In this document: positions 7,897 through 18,514 of the stretch, piece by piece
Layout: every line of letters starts with the position of its first letter
Numbering within the stretch: the stretch's first letter is position 1
NCBI RefSeq assembly: GCF_947499585.1
Contig: NZ_CANMOO010000001.1
Location: forward strand, 186,001-250,000
Direction of reading: 5' to 3'
DNA from: an uncultured Allomuricauda sp.
Lineage (GTDB): Bacteria > Bacteroidota > Bacteroidia > Flavobacteriales > Flavobacteriaceae
Length of the DNA: 64,000 nucleotides
Notes under the pieces: model-generated
Told to the model about the DNA's origin: nothing
Databases searched by the model: none
Seen by the model: the letters and a program-made list of their open reading frames with translations, nothing else
Translations under genes and position numbers: made by a program

Positions 7897-10860
7897 ATGC
7901 AAAATAAAGGACTTATAAAGCTTTTTGCGCTCCTTTTTGGTTTGGTAAGTATTTATCAGCTTTCCTATACATTTATCGCAAGTAAGTTAGAAGGGGATGC
8001 CGAAACATACGCCATTACTCAAATTTCGGAAGCTGAGGAAGATTATGTGGCTAAGCGTGAGGCTTTAGAAGCATCATATTTAGATTCCATTGGTAGCAAC
8101 CCTGTCTTGGGATATACCAGTTATGACGATGCTAAGAAAAAAGAACTGAATAAAGGATTGGACCTTAAAGGAGGTATCAATGTGACCTTACAGATTTCTG
8201 TAAAAGATATCTTGAAAGGTCTTGCAAACAATACTAAAAACCCAATTTTCAATAAAGCTTTGGCGGATGCCGATGCTGCTTCTAAGAATAGCGATAACAC
8301 CTATTTGGAGTTGTTTTTTGAAGCTTTTGATAATATAAAGGGAGATGCCAAATTAGCTTCCCCCGATATTTTTGCAAACAAGGGATTGAGCGATGTTGTC
8401 AATTTTCAGATGACCGATGACCAGGTTAAACCTATCATTAGAACTAAGATTGATGAATCTATCGTTTCGGCTTTTGAAGTACTTCGTGAACGTATTGATG
8501 GTTTTGGAGTAACGCAACCTAACATTCAGAGAGAAGGAAATTCTGGCCGTATTTTGGTGGAATTACCTGGAGCAAGAGACATTGCAAGAGCACAAGAATT
8601 ATTGTCAAGCACAGCTCAATTGGAGTTCTGGGAAACCTATGCACAGAGCAATCAGAGCTTGGGAAGCTTTTTTGTTAATGCAAATGAGAAACTTAAAGAG
8701 ATTTTAGAACCTGTTAAAGAAGAGGAAGAAATCTCTAAACCAGAATCAGAAATTGATTCTTTATTATCAGATGTTGCCCAAGATTCTTTAGACTTAACAA
8801 CTCAAGCAAACCCATTATTGGGTAAATTGATTCCTGCTAGCCCAGGTAGTCATGCAATTGCTAGAGTATTGGTTACTGATACTGCCGAAATAGGTGGATA
8901 CCTTAGAATGCGAGAAATCAGAAGGCTTTTGCCAAATGATGTACAGTTTACTAAATTCCTTTGGGAACGATCTGCTAAAGATTCTGAACTGGCAGAATTG
9001 TACGCTTTAAAATCGAATAGAGACAATACTCCTAGAATAAGTGGAGATGTGGTTTCTGATGCACAAGACACTTTTGATCAATACAACAAGGCTGCGGTAA
9101 GCATGACCATGAATACAAAAGGCGCAAAGGAATGGGAAAAGTTGACTGGCGACGCTTTCAACAACCAAACTGGTATTGCTATCGTCTTGGATAACAAAGT
9201 ATATACCGCTCCAGGAGTTTCCACAGGACCTATATCAGGTGGTCGTTCAGAAATTACAGGAACGTTTACCGTAAATGAAACCAAAGATATTGCGAACGTA
9301 TTGCGAGCAGGTAAATTACCAGCCTCAGCGGAGATAATTCAATCAGAGGTTGTTGGTCCATCTTTAGGACAAGAGGCTATAGATAGTGGTTTTATGTCTT
9401 TCTTGATAGCCATGATGTTTGTATTGGTTTGGATGGTTTTCTATTATGGAAAAGCTGGAATCTTTGCAGATATCGCTTTAATATTGAACATTGTATTAAT
9501 TTTTGGAGTACTTACAAGTTTAGGTGCTGTATTGACTTTACCAGGTATTGCCGGTATTGTTTTGACCATAGGTATGTCTGTGGATGCCAACGTACTGATA
9601 TTTGAACGTATTAAAGAAGAATTGGCACGTGGTAAAGGAAAGGCACAAGCTGTAGCTGATGGTTTTAGCAATGCACTGTCCTCTATTTTAGATGCGAATA
9701 TCACAACAGGACTTACTGCAATCATACTTTTCATCTTTGGTTCAGGTCCAATTAAAGGATTTGCAACTACCTTATTAATAGGTATTGTTACTTCTTTATT
9801 TACAGCAATTTTTATTACACGCTTGTTGGTGGATTGGTATGTTTCCAAAAAGGGAAGAAGCCTAGATTTCTCTACACCCATAACCAAGAACCTGTTCAAG
9901 AATATGACCATCAATTTCTTGAGTAAACGTAAGATTGCTTATGTGGTTTCTTTGATTCTTGTTGGTGTTGGAGTGTTCTCTTTGTTCACTACTGGATTGC
10001 AACAAGGGGTTGATTTTGTTGGAGGACGTTCTTATCAAATCCGTTTTGAAAAAGCCGTTAATCCATCTGAGATAGCCTCTGAACTAAATACTGTATTTGG
10101 TAGTGGAACCAATGTAAAAACTTTTGGTGAAGCCAATCAGATTAAAGTGACTACACCTTACAAGGTGGAAGTTGAAGGTATCGAAGTGGATAATGAAATT
10201 CAGAATAAATTATATACATCACTGCAGAAATATTTGCCAGATGGGACTTCTTTTGAAGACTTTACGGTAGGAGCATCAGTGCAGTCAATAGGCATATTGC
10301 AATCCGTTAAAGTTGGTCCGACCATTGCGGATGATATTAAGAACAACGCCTTTTTAGCGATTATTGGTTCTTTGGCTGTTGTGTTCTTATATATCTTATT
10401 ACGATTTAGAAAATGGCAGTTCTCTTTAGGGGCTGTTGTAGCGGTATTCCACGATGTTATGATCGTATTGGGGATTTTCTCTTTAACGGGTAGTATTATG
10501 CCGTTTAACATGGAGATTGATCAAGCTTTTATTGCAGCAATTCTTACCGTTATCGGTTACTCCTTGAACGATACGGTGGTAGTGTTTGACCGTATTCGAG
10601 AGATTGTAAATCTAAAAGGATGGAACAACGGAGAAAATATTAATCAAGCATTAAATAGTACTTTGAGTCGTACATTGAATACCTCATTAACTACATTAAT
10701 CGTATTATTGGCCATCTTCGTCTTTGGGGGAGAAAGTCTAAGAGGATTTATGTTTGCTATGATTGTAGGTGTAATTGTAGGTACATATTCTTCTGTATTT
10801 ATAGCAACACCTATCATGTTTGATGCATTGAAGAAGAAAATAGCGGGAGCTGACGAATAG
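7897..10860 (+). CDS. secDF: Fused protein translocase subunit SecDF
   Basis: A 987-residue inner-membrane protein that uses the proton gradient to help Sec-dependent export. It is SecD and SecF in one chain, the usual Bacteroidota form. An N-terminal membrane anchor is followed by the DLKGGINV motif, a large periplasmic region with the ERIDGFGVTQPNIQREG block, the SecD membrane bundle with SVDANVLIFERIKEEL, and then a SecF half from about residue 665 with VDFVGGRSYQIRF and SLNDTVVVFDRIRE. About twelve membrane segments are expected. It has its own promoter and a terminator shared with the convergent HEAT-repeat gene. Confidence 0.96.
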   Translation: MQNKGLIKLFALLFGLVSIYQLSYTFIASKLEGDAETYAITQISEAEEDYVAKREALEASYLDSIGSNPVLGYTSYDDAKKKELNKGLDLKGGINVTLQISVKDILKGLANNTKNPIFNKALADADAASKNSDNTYLELFFEAFDNIKGDAKLASPDIFANKGLSDVVNFQMTDDQVKPIIRTKIDESIVSAFEVLRERIDGFGVTQPNIQREGNSGRILVELPGARDIARAQELLSSTAQLEFWETYAQSNQSLGSFFVNANEKLKEILEPVKEEEEISKPESEIDSLLSDVAQDSLDLTTQANPLLGKLIPASPGSHAIARVLVTDTAEIGGYLRMREIRRLLPNDVQFTKFLWERSAKDSELAELYALKSNRDNTPRISGDVVSDAQDTFDQYNKAAVSMTMNTKGAKEWEKLTGDAFNNQTGIAIVLDNKVYTAPGVSTGPISGGRSEITGTFTVNETKDIANVLRAGKLPASAEIIQSEVVGPSLGQEAIDSGFMSFLIAMMFVLVWMVFYYGKAGIFADIALILNIVLIFGVLTSLGAVLTLPGIAGIVLTIGMSVDANVLIFERIKEELARGKGKAQAVADGFSNALSSILDANITTGLTAIILFIFGSGPIKGFATTLLIGIVTSLFTAIFITRLLVDWYVSKKGRSLDFSTPITKNLFKNMTINFLSKRKIAYVVSLILVGVGVFSLFTTGLQQGVDFVGGRSYQIRFEKAVNPSEIASELNTVFGSGTNVKTFGEANQIKVTTPYKVEVEGIEVDNEIQNKLYTSLQKYLPDGTSFEDFTVGASVQSIGILQSVKVGPTIADDIKNNAFLAIIGSLAVVFLYILLRFRKWQFSLGAVVAVFHDVMIVLGIFSLTGSIMPFNMEIDQAFIAAILTVIGYSLNDTVVVFDRIREIVNLKGWNNGENINQALNSTLSRTLNTSLTTLIVLLAIFVFGGESLRGFMFAMIVGVIVGTYSSVFIATPIMFDALKKKIAGADE

Positions 10861-10882
10861 GCTTCTATAAGATTCATAACAT

Positions 10883-10911
10883 AAAAAAACCACCTTAAAG
10901 GTGGTTTTTTT
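10883..10911. terminator. Bidirectional terminator after secDF
   Basis: The stem AAAAAACCACCTT / AAGGTGGTTTTTTT lies between the convergent secDF and HEAT-repeat genes. Confidence 0.9.
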
Positions 10912-10928
10912 GTACCCTTAAAATCTAT

Positions 10929-11696
10929 TTAGTTTTTTCTGCTATAATTTTCATCAATGTAGGCTATAGCTTGTTTTTGAGTTAGTATGGCAAAGTTTTT
11001 ATACCGATGGTGGACATCTACAATCTCATCCAAAGCTTTATCAGCCAATTCTTTGTTTTCCCAAGTATTCAATTCGCTTACAACCGTAGCTAAACATCCC
11101 TTTTTATAGGCAATTTGCCCCAAAACATGAATTAGCGTGTTTTTTACGAGAGCCGTTGGGTCATGTTGTAATTCTTTTAATAATGGGAGAATATCTTGGG
11201 GGTGCTTTCTTCCCCTTAGTTCTATACCATGACAAATCTCTCGCCTAACTTCTTTGTCTGGATGGTGCAGGTATTTTTTAGCCCAGTTTAAAACGGGAGT
11301 TGGGTTTTTCTCCCCCATTTTTTTAATCGAACCAATCACGGCATTTCTAACGGAGTGGTGTTCATCAAACAGACCCTTATCAAAAAAGTGCTCTACATTT
11401 TCAAAATTAATCTTGCCTAATTCTCCAGCTGCGTTGATGGTAGTCTGTCTTACTTTTTCAAGTTCAGATTCTATGAGTCCATTAAGAAGAGAAATGATGA
11501 TTGATGTATCAACTTTGTTGTTTTTATAAATTTTTCCAATGCCCAAATACCCGGTTTTTCTAATATAGGTATCCTCATCTGAAAAATACTTAAGAATGGT
11601 TTCTGTTCGTTTTTTTTGAAGGTCGTGCAGTATGTCCGATTCGATTGTATGAACTAGGTCTACTCGTTGTTCTTTTGACAAATCATAAAAACCCAT
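10929..11696 (-). CDS. HEAT-repeat protein
   Basis: A 255-residue soluble protein without signal peptide. It is built from helical repeats of about 35 residues, visible as DEDTYIRKTGYLGIGKI, LEKVRQTTINAAGELGKI, HHSVRNAVIGSIKKMG, DKEVRREICHGIELRG and PTALVKNTLIHVLGQIAY. HEAT repeats are protein- or nucleic-acid-binding scaffolds; the partner is unknown. DNA alkylation repair proteins use similar repeats, but no signature residues are evident. It is the last gene of a minus-strand run, 11 bases after the preceding small gene. Confidence 0.75.
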   Translation of the reverse strand: MGFYDLSKEQRVDLVHTIESDILHDLQKKRTETILKYFSDEDTYIRKTGYLGIGKIYKNNKVDTSIIISLLNGLIESELEKVRQTTINAAGELGKINFENVEHFFDKGLFDEHHSVRNAVIGSIKKMGEKNPTPVLNWAKKYLHHPDKEVRREICHGIELRGRKHPQDILPLLKELQHDPTALVKNTLIHVLGQIAYKKGCLATVVSELNTWENKELADKALDEIVDVHHRYKNFAILTQKQAIAYIDENYSRKN

Positions 11697-11707
11697 GGTT
11701 ATTAAAT

Positions 11708-12031
11708 TTATTTTGGAGGTAAGGACATTACATATTCAAATCCTTTTTGAAGATATTTCCCCAATGTTTCTTCATCCTCCAATAACGATTCAGGAATCAA
11801 GACATATTCCCGCATCGTTGCACCATAGGATATAAAAGGTTTAGCTCCATAAGTTTCATCAAACTTGACCGTATCTTCCTTGGAAAGGCGAATTCCTAAT
11901 TCTCCATCTTTATTGAGCAGTGAAAACATATGCCCATTAGCAGAAGTATAGGGCATGGTTTTCCCCTTTCTAACAAAGTTGGAATTTGCATCTACCACCT
12001 TATCGTATAGCTGAAGTATTTCTTCTCGCAC
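11708..12031 (-). CDS. Small TfoX-N/YjbR-like protein
   Basis: A 107-residue cytosolic protein. ANGHMFSLLNKDGELGIRLSKED followed by YGATMREYVLIPESLL resembles the TfoX N-terminal/YjbR-like fold, small proteins whose role is mostly unknown outside competence regulation. I make this assignment from the pattern only. It lies 11 bases downstream of the GNAT gene and 11 bases upstream of the HEAT gene, so the three are probably cotranscribed. Confidence 0.55.
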   Translation of the reverse strand: MREEILQLYDKVVDANSNFVRKGKTMPYTSANGHMFSLLNKDGELGIRLSKEDTVKFDETYGAKPFISYGATMREYVLIPESLLEDEETLGKYLQKGFEYVMSLPPK

Positions 12032-12042
12032 AAGATTTCGAT

Positions 12043-12558
12043 TTAAATTAAATTTTTGGTCATTGCCTGAAACTCAAAATGTTCCTTTCCAATTTGGAAA
12101 TCATGGTCACCAATGGTTTCAAAATCATTTTTTTCATAGAACTTGATTGCCCTCACATTAGTTTTTAAAACGGATAACCAAATTTTTTCGGAGTTGCTCA
12201 TAGCTGCTCTACTCAGCAGTTCATTTTGTAGTGAGTGACCAACTTTCTTGGATAGAAAATCTTTCAAGACATATATTTTCTGAAGTTGGCACACATTTTC
12301 CGCAGCAATAAATTTTGATGGGGAGTTTAGTTTCAATTTAGCATAACCAACAGGAAGCTCATCAATATAGGCAAGCCAAAAAATATTATTCGGCTTTTCA
12401 ATACTATTACGAATTTTTTGAACCCCAAAAGTCTGATCTAAATATTGGTACAAGTCGGTTTTATCAGAAAAGAAATGACCAAAGGTTTCTGTAAAAGTAA
12501 TTCTGGCTAAAAGCGCTATATATGTTGCATCTGATGTTGTAGCTTCAACTATTCGCAT
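12043..12558 (-). CDS. GNAT family N-acetyltransferase
   Basis: A 171-residue acetyl-CoA-dependent transferase. MRIVEATTSDATYIALLARIT is a usual GNAT start; LQKIYVLKDFLSKKVGHSLQNEL corresponds to motif A, although the canonical Q/RxxGxG/A loop is altered to SKKVGHS, and LSVLKTNVRAIKFYEKNDFETIGD is motif B. The substrate is unknown. Its start overlaps the end of the upstream ABC ATPase gene by 14 bases, which suggests translational coupling. Confidence 0.8.
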   Translation of the reverse strand: MRIVEATTSDATYIALLARITFTETFGHFFSDKTDLYQYLDQTFGVQKIRNSIEKPNNIFWLAYIDELPVGYAKLKLNSPSKFIAAENVCQLQKIYVLKDFLSKKVGHSLQNELLSRAAMSNSEKIWLSVLKTNVRAIKFYEKNDFETIGDHDFQIGKEHFEFQAMTKNLI

Positions 12559-13804
12559 GATTTGTTACTTTTCCGGTCGAACCATTTTTATTCATAGCTA
12601 AAATGTAATCAAATTGTGGCTCTAATCCAACCTCAGTTCTGTGGGAAACAAAAATAATTGCTGTTTCACTTTCTTGCGAAATTTTGTTGACCAAAGCAAT
12701 AAATAGTGCTGCACTGGCATCATCCAAACCAGCAGTGGGTTCATCCAAGATTAGTAATGGAGGATGTTTTACCATTGCCCTTGCCGTCATAACCAATCGC
12801 TTTTCCCCTGTGGTAAGTTCCAAGAATGGGATTTTTCTTTTGTCATAAAGCTGTAAAAGTTTTAGCCATTGATTCGCCAAACGTTTTTCTTGATCAGATG
12901 GATTGGTATAAAGACCTACGGAATCATAAAACCCTGAGATGACCATATTCTCTGTAGTATGGTATCCTCTAAATTTATCCGTCATTGCTGGAGTAAAATA
13001 TCCAATTTCCTTTTTTAAATCCCACACACTTTCTCCACTTCCTTTTTTTTGGCCAAACAACGTAAGGTCTTGCCCGTATCCTTTGTGGCTATCACCTGTA
13101 ATCATTGATAGTAAGGTGGTTTTTCCACTACCATTAGGACCAATAAGCTGCCAGAATTCACCTTTATTAATAGTCCAATTGATGCTATTCAAAACTTGAC
13201 GGCCATCAAAACTGACGGATACGTCTGCGAAATTGATAAGCTGCGTGTCCTCAACTTCTGAGGGTTTAATCGGCGATGGAATGGTTTCAATGAATTTAAT
13301 GGAGGCTTGTTCGTGCTGTTCCCAGAATGTTTCTGGTGAAGCGTAAGAGAACAATTTGTTTCCATCTAGTTTGAAGAAATCTGTGGTTATTAGTAAAATA
13401 TCGTTTGAACGACTTACCAGCTGAACTAAACTGGTGGTTTTGCAAATAGATAATAATTGTTCTTTTAAATTGGTCTGGGTGGCAATGTCTAAATTGTCAA
13501 AAGGGTTGACCAACACCAAAAAATCAGGTTTTTGCTCCAGTAAATGACTCAGCAGGGCTTTTTTTTGTTCTCCACTGCTCATAGATTTTAAGGATTGGGA
13601 AATTCCTTGAGTTAGAATTTTAGTGTCGTGCCGTTCTTCTTCGTCCATGAAACGTTCAATCTCAGATCTTGAGAAAAGCAATCCTTTTTTATTGTGTAAT
13701 TCTTTAAACTCATCAATAACCGAGTTACTCAATAGATCATGCACCAAACCTTTAGTTTGGGACTTATTGTTGATCAGTATCGCGTAGTTTTTATGCTGAT
13801 TCAT
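12545..13804 (-). CDS. Two-domain ABC ATPase, ModF-like, with a degenerate first domain
   Basis: A 419-residue soluble protein of two ABC domains in one chain, without membrane segments. The C-terminal half (about 190-419) is complete: Walker A IGPNGSGKTT, signature TTGEKRLVM, Walker B LLILDEPTAGLD, and the switch His in FVSHRTE. The N-terminal half keeps a signature-like SSGEQKKALL and a Walker-B-like FLVLVNPFDNLD but shows no Walker A at the expected place near residue 12-20 (LINNKSQTKGL). The layout resembles ModF/PhrA proteins of unknown role. No permease gene is adjacent. The missing P-loop suggests only one site hydrolyses ATP. Confidence 0.75.
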   Translation of the reverse strand: MNQHKNYAILINNKSQTKGLVHDLLSNSVIDEFKELHNKKGLLFSRSEIERFMDEEERHDTKILTQGISQSLKSMSSGEQKKALLSHLLEQKPDFLVLVNPFDNLDIATQTNLKEQLLSICKTTSLVQLVSRSNDILLITTDFFKLDGNKLFSYASPETFWEQHEQASIKFIETIPSPIKPSEVEDTQLINFADVSVSFDGRQVLNSINWTINKGEFWQLIGPNGSGKTTLLSMITGDSHKGYGQDLTLFGQKKGSGESVWDLKKEIGYFTPAMTDKFRGYHTTENMVISGFYDSVGLYTNPSDQEKRLANQWLKLLQLYDKRKIPFLELTTGEKRLVMTARAMVKHPPLLILDEPTAGLDDASAALFIALVNKISQESETAIIFVSHRTEVGLEPQFDYILAMNKNGSTGKVTNHANS

Positions 13805-13850
13805 TCAACTATCAATATCCAGAATTGGATTACTGTTCTGAAAATAAAGA

Positions 13851-14375
13851 TTATCCTTGATTTACCCTAAAAATATGAACGGGATTGTCCTTGTAGGTGG
13901 TGGTTTTGTCCAAGTGCATACTGTTTTTGAGTGCCACTTTTTGTGAAGGAATGTTGTCAATATGAATTATAGAGATCAAAGAATTTGCAAAGTTATTCTC
14001 AAAGGCAAAATCTTTACATTTTTGAGCTGCTTCAAAAGCAAAACCTTGTAACCAGAATTCAGGTAAAATGGAATAACCAATCTCTAATTCTTCAACTTCA
14101 TCAACATTTTGAACCAAAAGACCGCACATGCCAACCAATTGGTTTGTTTCTTTTAGGATTAGGGCGTTCATACCACCCAATCCTAGGTCATATCGTTCAA
14201 AAACTCGCACAAACTGTTCTTTGCACGCTACTGAAGGATCAGTGGGTAATCCATCCCAATATTTAGTGGATAATGGATTTTGATAGAATGGCATCCAATC
14301 ATCGAAATCTGAAGATAGAAACCTTCTAAATTCTAATCGCTCTGACGTTTGATTTTCTAATAGGTAAAGTGACAT
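13851..14375 (-). CDS. RimJ/RimL-type N-acetyltransferase
   Basis: A 174-residue GNAT protein of the kind that acetylates protein N termini or small amines. SERLEFRRFLSSDFDDW at the N terminus, LEIGYSILPEFWLQGFAFEAA as the acetyl-CoA loop region and IIHIDNIPSQKVALKNS near the C terminus fit the RimJ/RimL branch. The glycine loop usual in this family (RGxGxG/A) is reduced to WLQGFAFE. The substrate is unknown. It begins one base from the end of the DUF192 gene and is likely part of the lgt operon. Confidence 0.75.
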   Translation of the reverse strand: MSLYLLENQTSERLEFRRFLSSDFDDWMPFYQNPLSTKYWDGLPTDPSVACKEQFVRVFERYDLGLGGMNALILKETNQLVGMCGLLVQNVDEVEELEIGYSILPEFWLQGFAFEAAQKCKDFAFENNFANSLISIIHIDNIPSQKVALKNSMHLDKTTTYKDNPVHIFRVNQG

Positions 14376-14858
14376 CTATTCTTTAGTAAAGGATATGGCA
14401 TCACCAATATCCAATCCCAATCTTTCGGAAAGGCCTGCATTAATTTCCAACACATATTTTACTGGAACTTTGGAAGAAAGCCCTGTTTCATTGTATGGTT
14501 GGGCATCTCTCTGAAAACTGGCAATTTTTAAACTTTCATCGATATAGATAATATCCAAAGCAATTTGTGTGTTCTTCATGTAAAAAGAGTGCATGGCCAC
14601 ATCAGGAAAAATAAATAACATTCCTTGATTGTCTTCCATGGATTCACGATACATTAATCCAGTCTGGGTTTCATATTCAGATTCAGCAATTTCAATATCT
14701 AACTGGGTTAATATGGAATCGGTTTCTTGTTTTAAAATAGTTAGAACCCCTTCTTTTGTGAAGCTGATAGCCTCAGTTTTTATTTCCTTTTTGGATTCTG
14801 TTTTGCAAGATTGCAATAACAGAACAGAAATAAATAAGACTGTAAAAAGTGTACGCAT
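14376..14858 (-). CDS. DUF192 lipoprotein
   Basis: A 160-residue protein with a lipoprotein signal (ISVLLLQSCK, Cys18). The mature part matches DUF192: YETQTGLMYRESMEDNQGMLFIF, MKNTQIALDIIYID and KYVLEINAGLSERLGLDIGD. The family is a small beta-fold of unknown function found in many bacteria and archaea. It lies one base after lgt, so a lipidation enzyme and a lipoprotein are translated from one transcript. Confidence 0.85.
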   Translation of the reverse strand: MRTLFTVLFISVLLLQSCKTESKKEIKTEAISFTKEGVLTILKQETDSILTQLDIEIAESEYETQTGLMYRESMEDNQGMLFIFPDVAMHSFYMKNTQIALDIIYIDESLKIASFQRDAQPYNETGLSSKVPVKYVLEINAGLSERLGLDIGDAISFTKE

Positions 14859-14859
14859 T

Positions 14860-15828
14860 CTAGCTGGCAGTTTTAGTTGAACCTGGTCTAAACATAAAAT
14901 ATATTCCTACTAGAATCATTGGAATACTTAACCATTGTCCTGTGGAAAGAAGCCCCAATGACTCCTCAAAACCTCCTTGGCTCTTCTTAAAGTATTCCAC
15001 AAAGAAACGAATGGTCCACAATCCTACCATAAAGAAACCAAACAGGTAACCTGTCTTATCTTTTTTGTCTGTTTTCCAATACAAAAAATATAGTGCCACG
15101 AACACAAAAAGATAGCAAACACCCTCATATAATTGTGCCGGGTGTCTGTATGGAATTGATTCTAAAACGCTTGAAAATTCCGGATTGTTCTCAATTGCTT
15201 TATAGGCAGCACTAGCAGTCTTTTCTTTGGTGATGGACATAGCTTTGTAAGCGGGCATATCATCTGAATCTCTTATAAAACGAGTGGCCAAAGCAAAAGA
15301 TTTGTCCACAATTTTTCCATTTATTTCTGAATTGAAAAAATTTCCCAGTCGTACAAAACCAGCTCCGATAGCAGTAGCAACGACCATTCTGTCAAGCAGC
15401 CAAAGCATTTTTATATCCTTCCATTTTCTGCAATACAGCCATACACCAATAATGGCCGCTATTGTAGCGCCGTGACTTGCCAATCCCGTGAAACCTGTGA
15501 ATTCATAACCGTTTATAAACCCAAATAAAGACTCGTTCGCACTTTCTCGGATAGGCAATAGGATTTCCAATAAGTGGTTTTTGTAATAGTCCCAGTCGTA
15601 AAAAAAGACATGTCCTAAACGTGCTCCTAACATTATGGAAACTACTCCATGGATAAAAAGCGAATCTAATTTTTCCATCGATTTTTTTTCATTCAGGAAA
15701 ATTCGCTTCATAATATACCACCCCACAACAAAAGCTGCAATCCAGAGTAAGTTGTAATATTTAATCTGGATAAAACCCAATTTAAATAGGGTGCCATCTG
15801 GATTCCAATTAAAGCCTAGGAAGTACAT
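14860..15828 (-). CDS. lgt: Prolipoprotein diacylglyceryl transferase
   Basis: Inner-membrane enzyme that moves the diacylglyceryl group of phosphatidylglycerol to the lipobox Cys of prolipoproteins. I start it at the ATG at 15828 (MYFLGFNWNPDG); the start at 15873 would add 15 non-conserved residues. It has about seven membrane segments and the family signature VRLGNFFNSEINGK. SHGATIAAIIGVWLYCRKW takes the place of the usual conserved HGG segment. It begins an operon with the DUF192 lipoprotein and a GNAT gene. The many lipoproteins in this window are its predicted substrates. Confidence 0.93.
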   Translation of the reverse strand: MYFLGFNWNPDGTLFKLGFIQIKYYNLLWIAAFVVGWYIMKRIFLNEKKSMEKLDSLFIHGVVSIMLGARLGHVFFYDWDYYKNHLLEILLPIRESANESLFGFINGYEFTGFTGLASHGATIAAIIGVWLYCRKWKDIKMLWLLDRMVVATAIGAGFVRLGNFFNSEINGKIVDKSFALATRFIRDSDDMPAYKAMSITKEKTASAAYKAIENNPEFSSVLESIPYRHPAQLYEGVCYLFVFVALYFLYWKTDKKDKTGYLFGFFMVGLWTIRFFVEYFKKSQGGFEESLGLLSTGQWLSIPMILVGIYFMFRPGSTKTAS

Positions 15829-15949
15829 GTGTAAAATTTTTGGGCTAAGATAAATGTTTTGGACGGTTGCCAAGTTAGATTAACTTGATTTTTAGAAGTT
15901 CAGCTTTAATAGTGAATTAGCGCATGCTCTCCTTCTAAAATAGATTCTA

Positions 15950-16177
15950 CTAAGGAACAGGGTCATATCCTTTACCGCCCCATGGGTTGCAGCTAAAAAT
16001 TCGCTTTATGGACAACCACCCTCCTTTAAAGAGGCCATGCTTTTTTAATGCTTCTAAAGTATAGGCAGAACAAGTAGGGGAGTACCTGCATGTGGCGGGG
16101 GTATATGGTGAAATCAAAAGCTGGTATAATCTTACCAAAAGAACAAAAGGAGCAATAAGGATTTTTTTAATCGACAT
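15950..16177 (-). CDS. yidD: Membrane protein insertion efficiency factor YidD
   Basis: A 75-residue amphipathic protein associated with YidC-dependent membrane insertion. The complete family pattern is present: [39 protein letters not shown] and the C-terminal [17 protein letters not shown]. It follows cysS on the same strand with a 27-base gap and is probably cotranscribed. Confidence 0.93.
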   Translation of the reverse strand: MSIKKILIAPFVLLVRLYQLLISPYTPATCRYSPTCSAYTLEALKKHGLFKGGWLSIKRIFSCNPWGGKGYDPVP

Positions 16178-16204
16178 TCCTTTTATTCAATATGATTTAT
16201 CCGT

Positions 16205-17686
<1,482 letters not shown>

Positions 17687-17700
17687 TGAAAAACTAATGT

Positions 17701-18396
17701 TTAAAAATCGGTATCTAGGTTGATGTAGTCCAAAAATTCTCTTCTTACGGCTTCATCTTTAAATTTTCCTCCATATTCTGCCGTAACAGTGCTGCTTTCA
17801 ATATCACGTATTCCCCTAGAATTTACACAGAGGTGTTTTGCGTCTATGACACAAGCAACATCTTCCGTTCCCAATACTTTTTGAAGCTCTTTAACAACTT
17901 GGATGTTCAACCTTTCTTGTACCTGCGGGCGTTTTGCATAGTAATCAACCACACGGTTCATTTTTGAAAGACCTACGACTGTTCCATTGGAAATATAAGC
18001 AATATGGGCTCTCCCTATAATAGGTAGCAGATGGTGTTCACAAGTTGAATACAGAACAATGTTTTTCTCAACCAACATCTCTCCATATTTGTACTTGTTT
18101 TTGAACGTAGAGGATTTTGGTTTTCTATCAGGATGAAGTCCACCAAAAATCTCTTTTACATACATTTTGGCTACCCTATTTGGCGTACCATTAAGGCTGT
18201 CATCATCTAAATCAAGACCAAGGGTCAACATAATTTCCCTTACACTTTTTTGTATTCTTTCAATCTTTTCATCCTCGCTCAATACAAACGCATCTTTCCT
18301 AATAGGGGTCTCTGATGAAGAGCCAACATGGTCGTTGCCTCTTTCCTCATATTGTTCTTCCAAAGCCTGCTCTAGTTTCATTTCCTTTTTCTTCAA
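17701..18396 (-). CDS. folE: GTP cyclohydrolase I
   Basis: Converts GTP to dihydroneopterin triphosphate, the first step of folate biosynthesis. It has 231 residues with a variable charged N terminus, then [16 protein letters not shown], the zinc and active-site segment [31 protein letters not shown] and the second zinc Cys in [12 protein letters not shown]. It starts the folE-cysS-yidD run. A second folate gene, folP, lies separately at about 42 kb. Confidence 0.96.
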   Translation of the reverse strand: MKKKEMKLEQALEEQYEERGNDHVGSSSETPIRKDAFVLSEDEKIERIQKSVREIMLTLGLDLDDDSLNGTPNRVAKMYVKEIFGGLHPDRKPKSSTFKNKYKYGEMLVEKNIVLYSTCEHHLLPIIGRAHIAYISNGTVVGLSKMNRVVDYYAKRPQVQERLNIQVVKELQKVLGTEDVACVIDAKHLCVNSRGIRDIESSTVTAEYGGKFKDEAVRREFLDYINLDTDF

Positions 18397-18514
18397 GAAG
18401 CAAAGATATACATTAATACCCTATTTAACATCTGGTATACCTAGTTTGACAACATAAATTATTGTTAAGGCAAAAGCTGATTTATTTTTATAACACCCAA
18501 ACTTACAACCCTTT

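Noticed and set aside
9444..9914. 156-codon minus-strand frame inside secDF
   Set aside because: It is fully antisense to the conserved membrane bundle of SecD and has no recognisable product.
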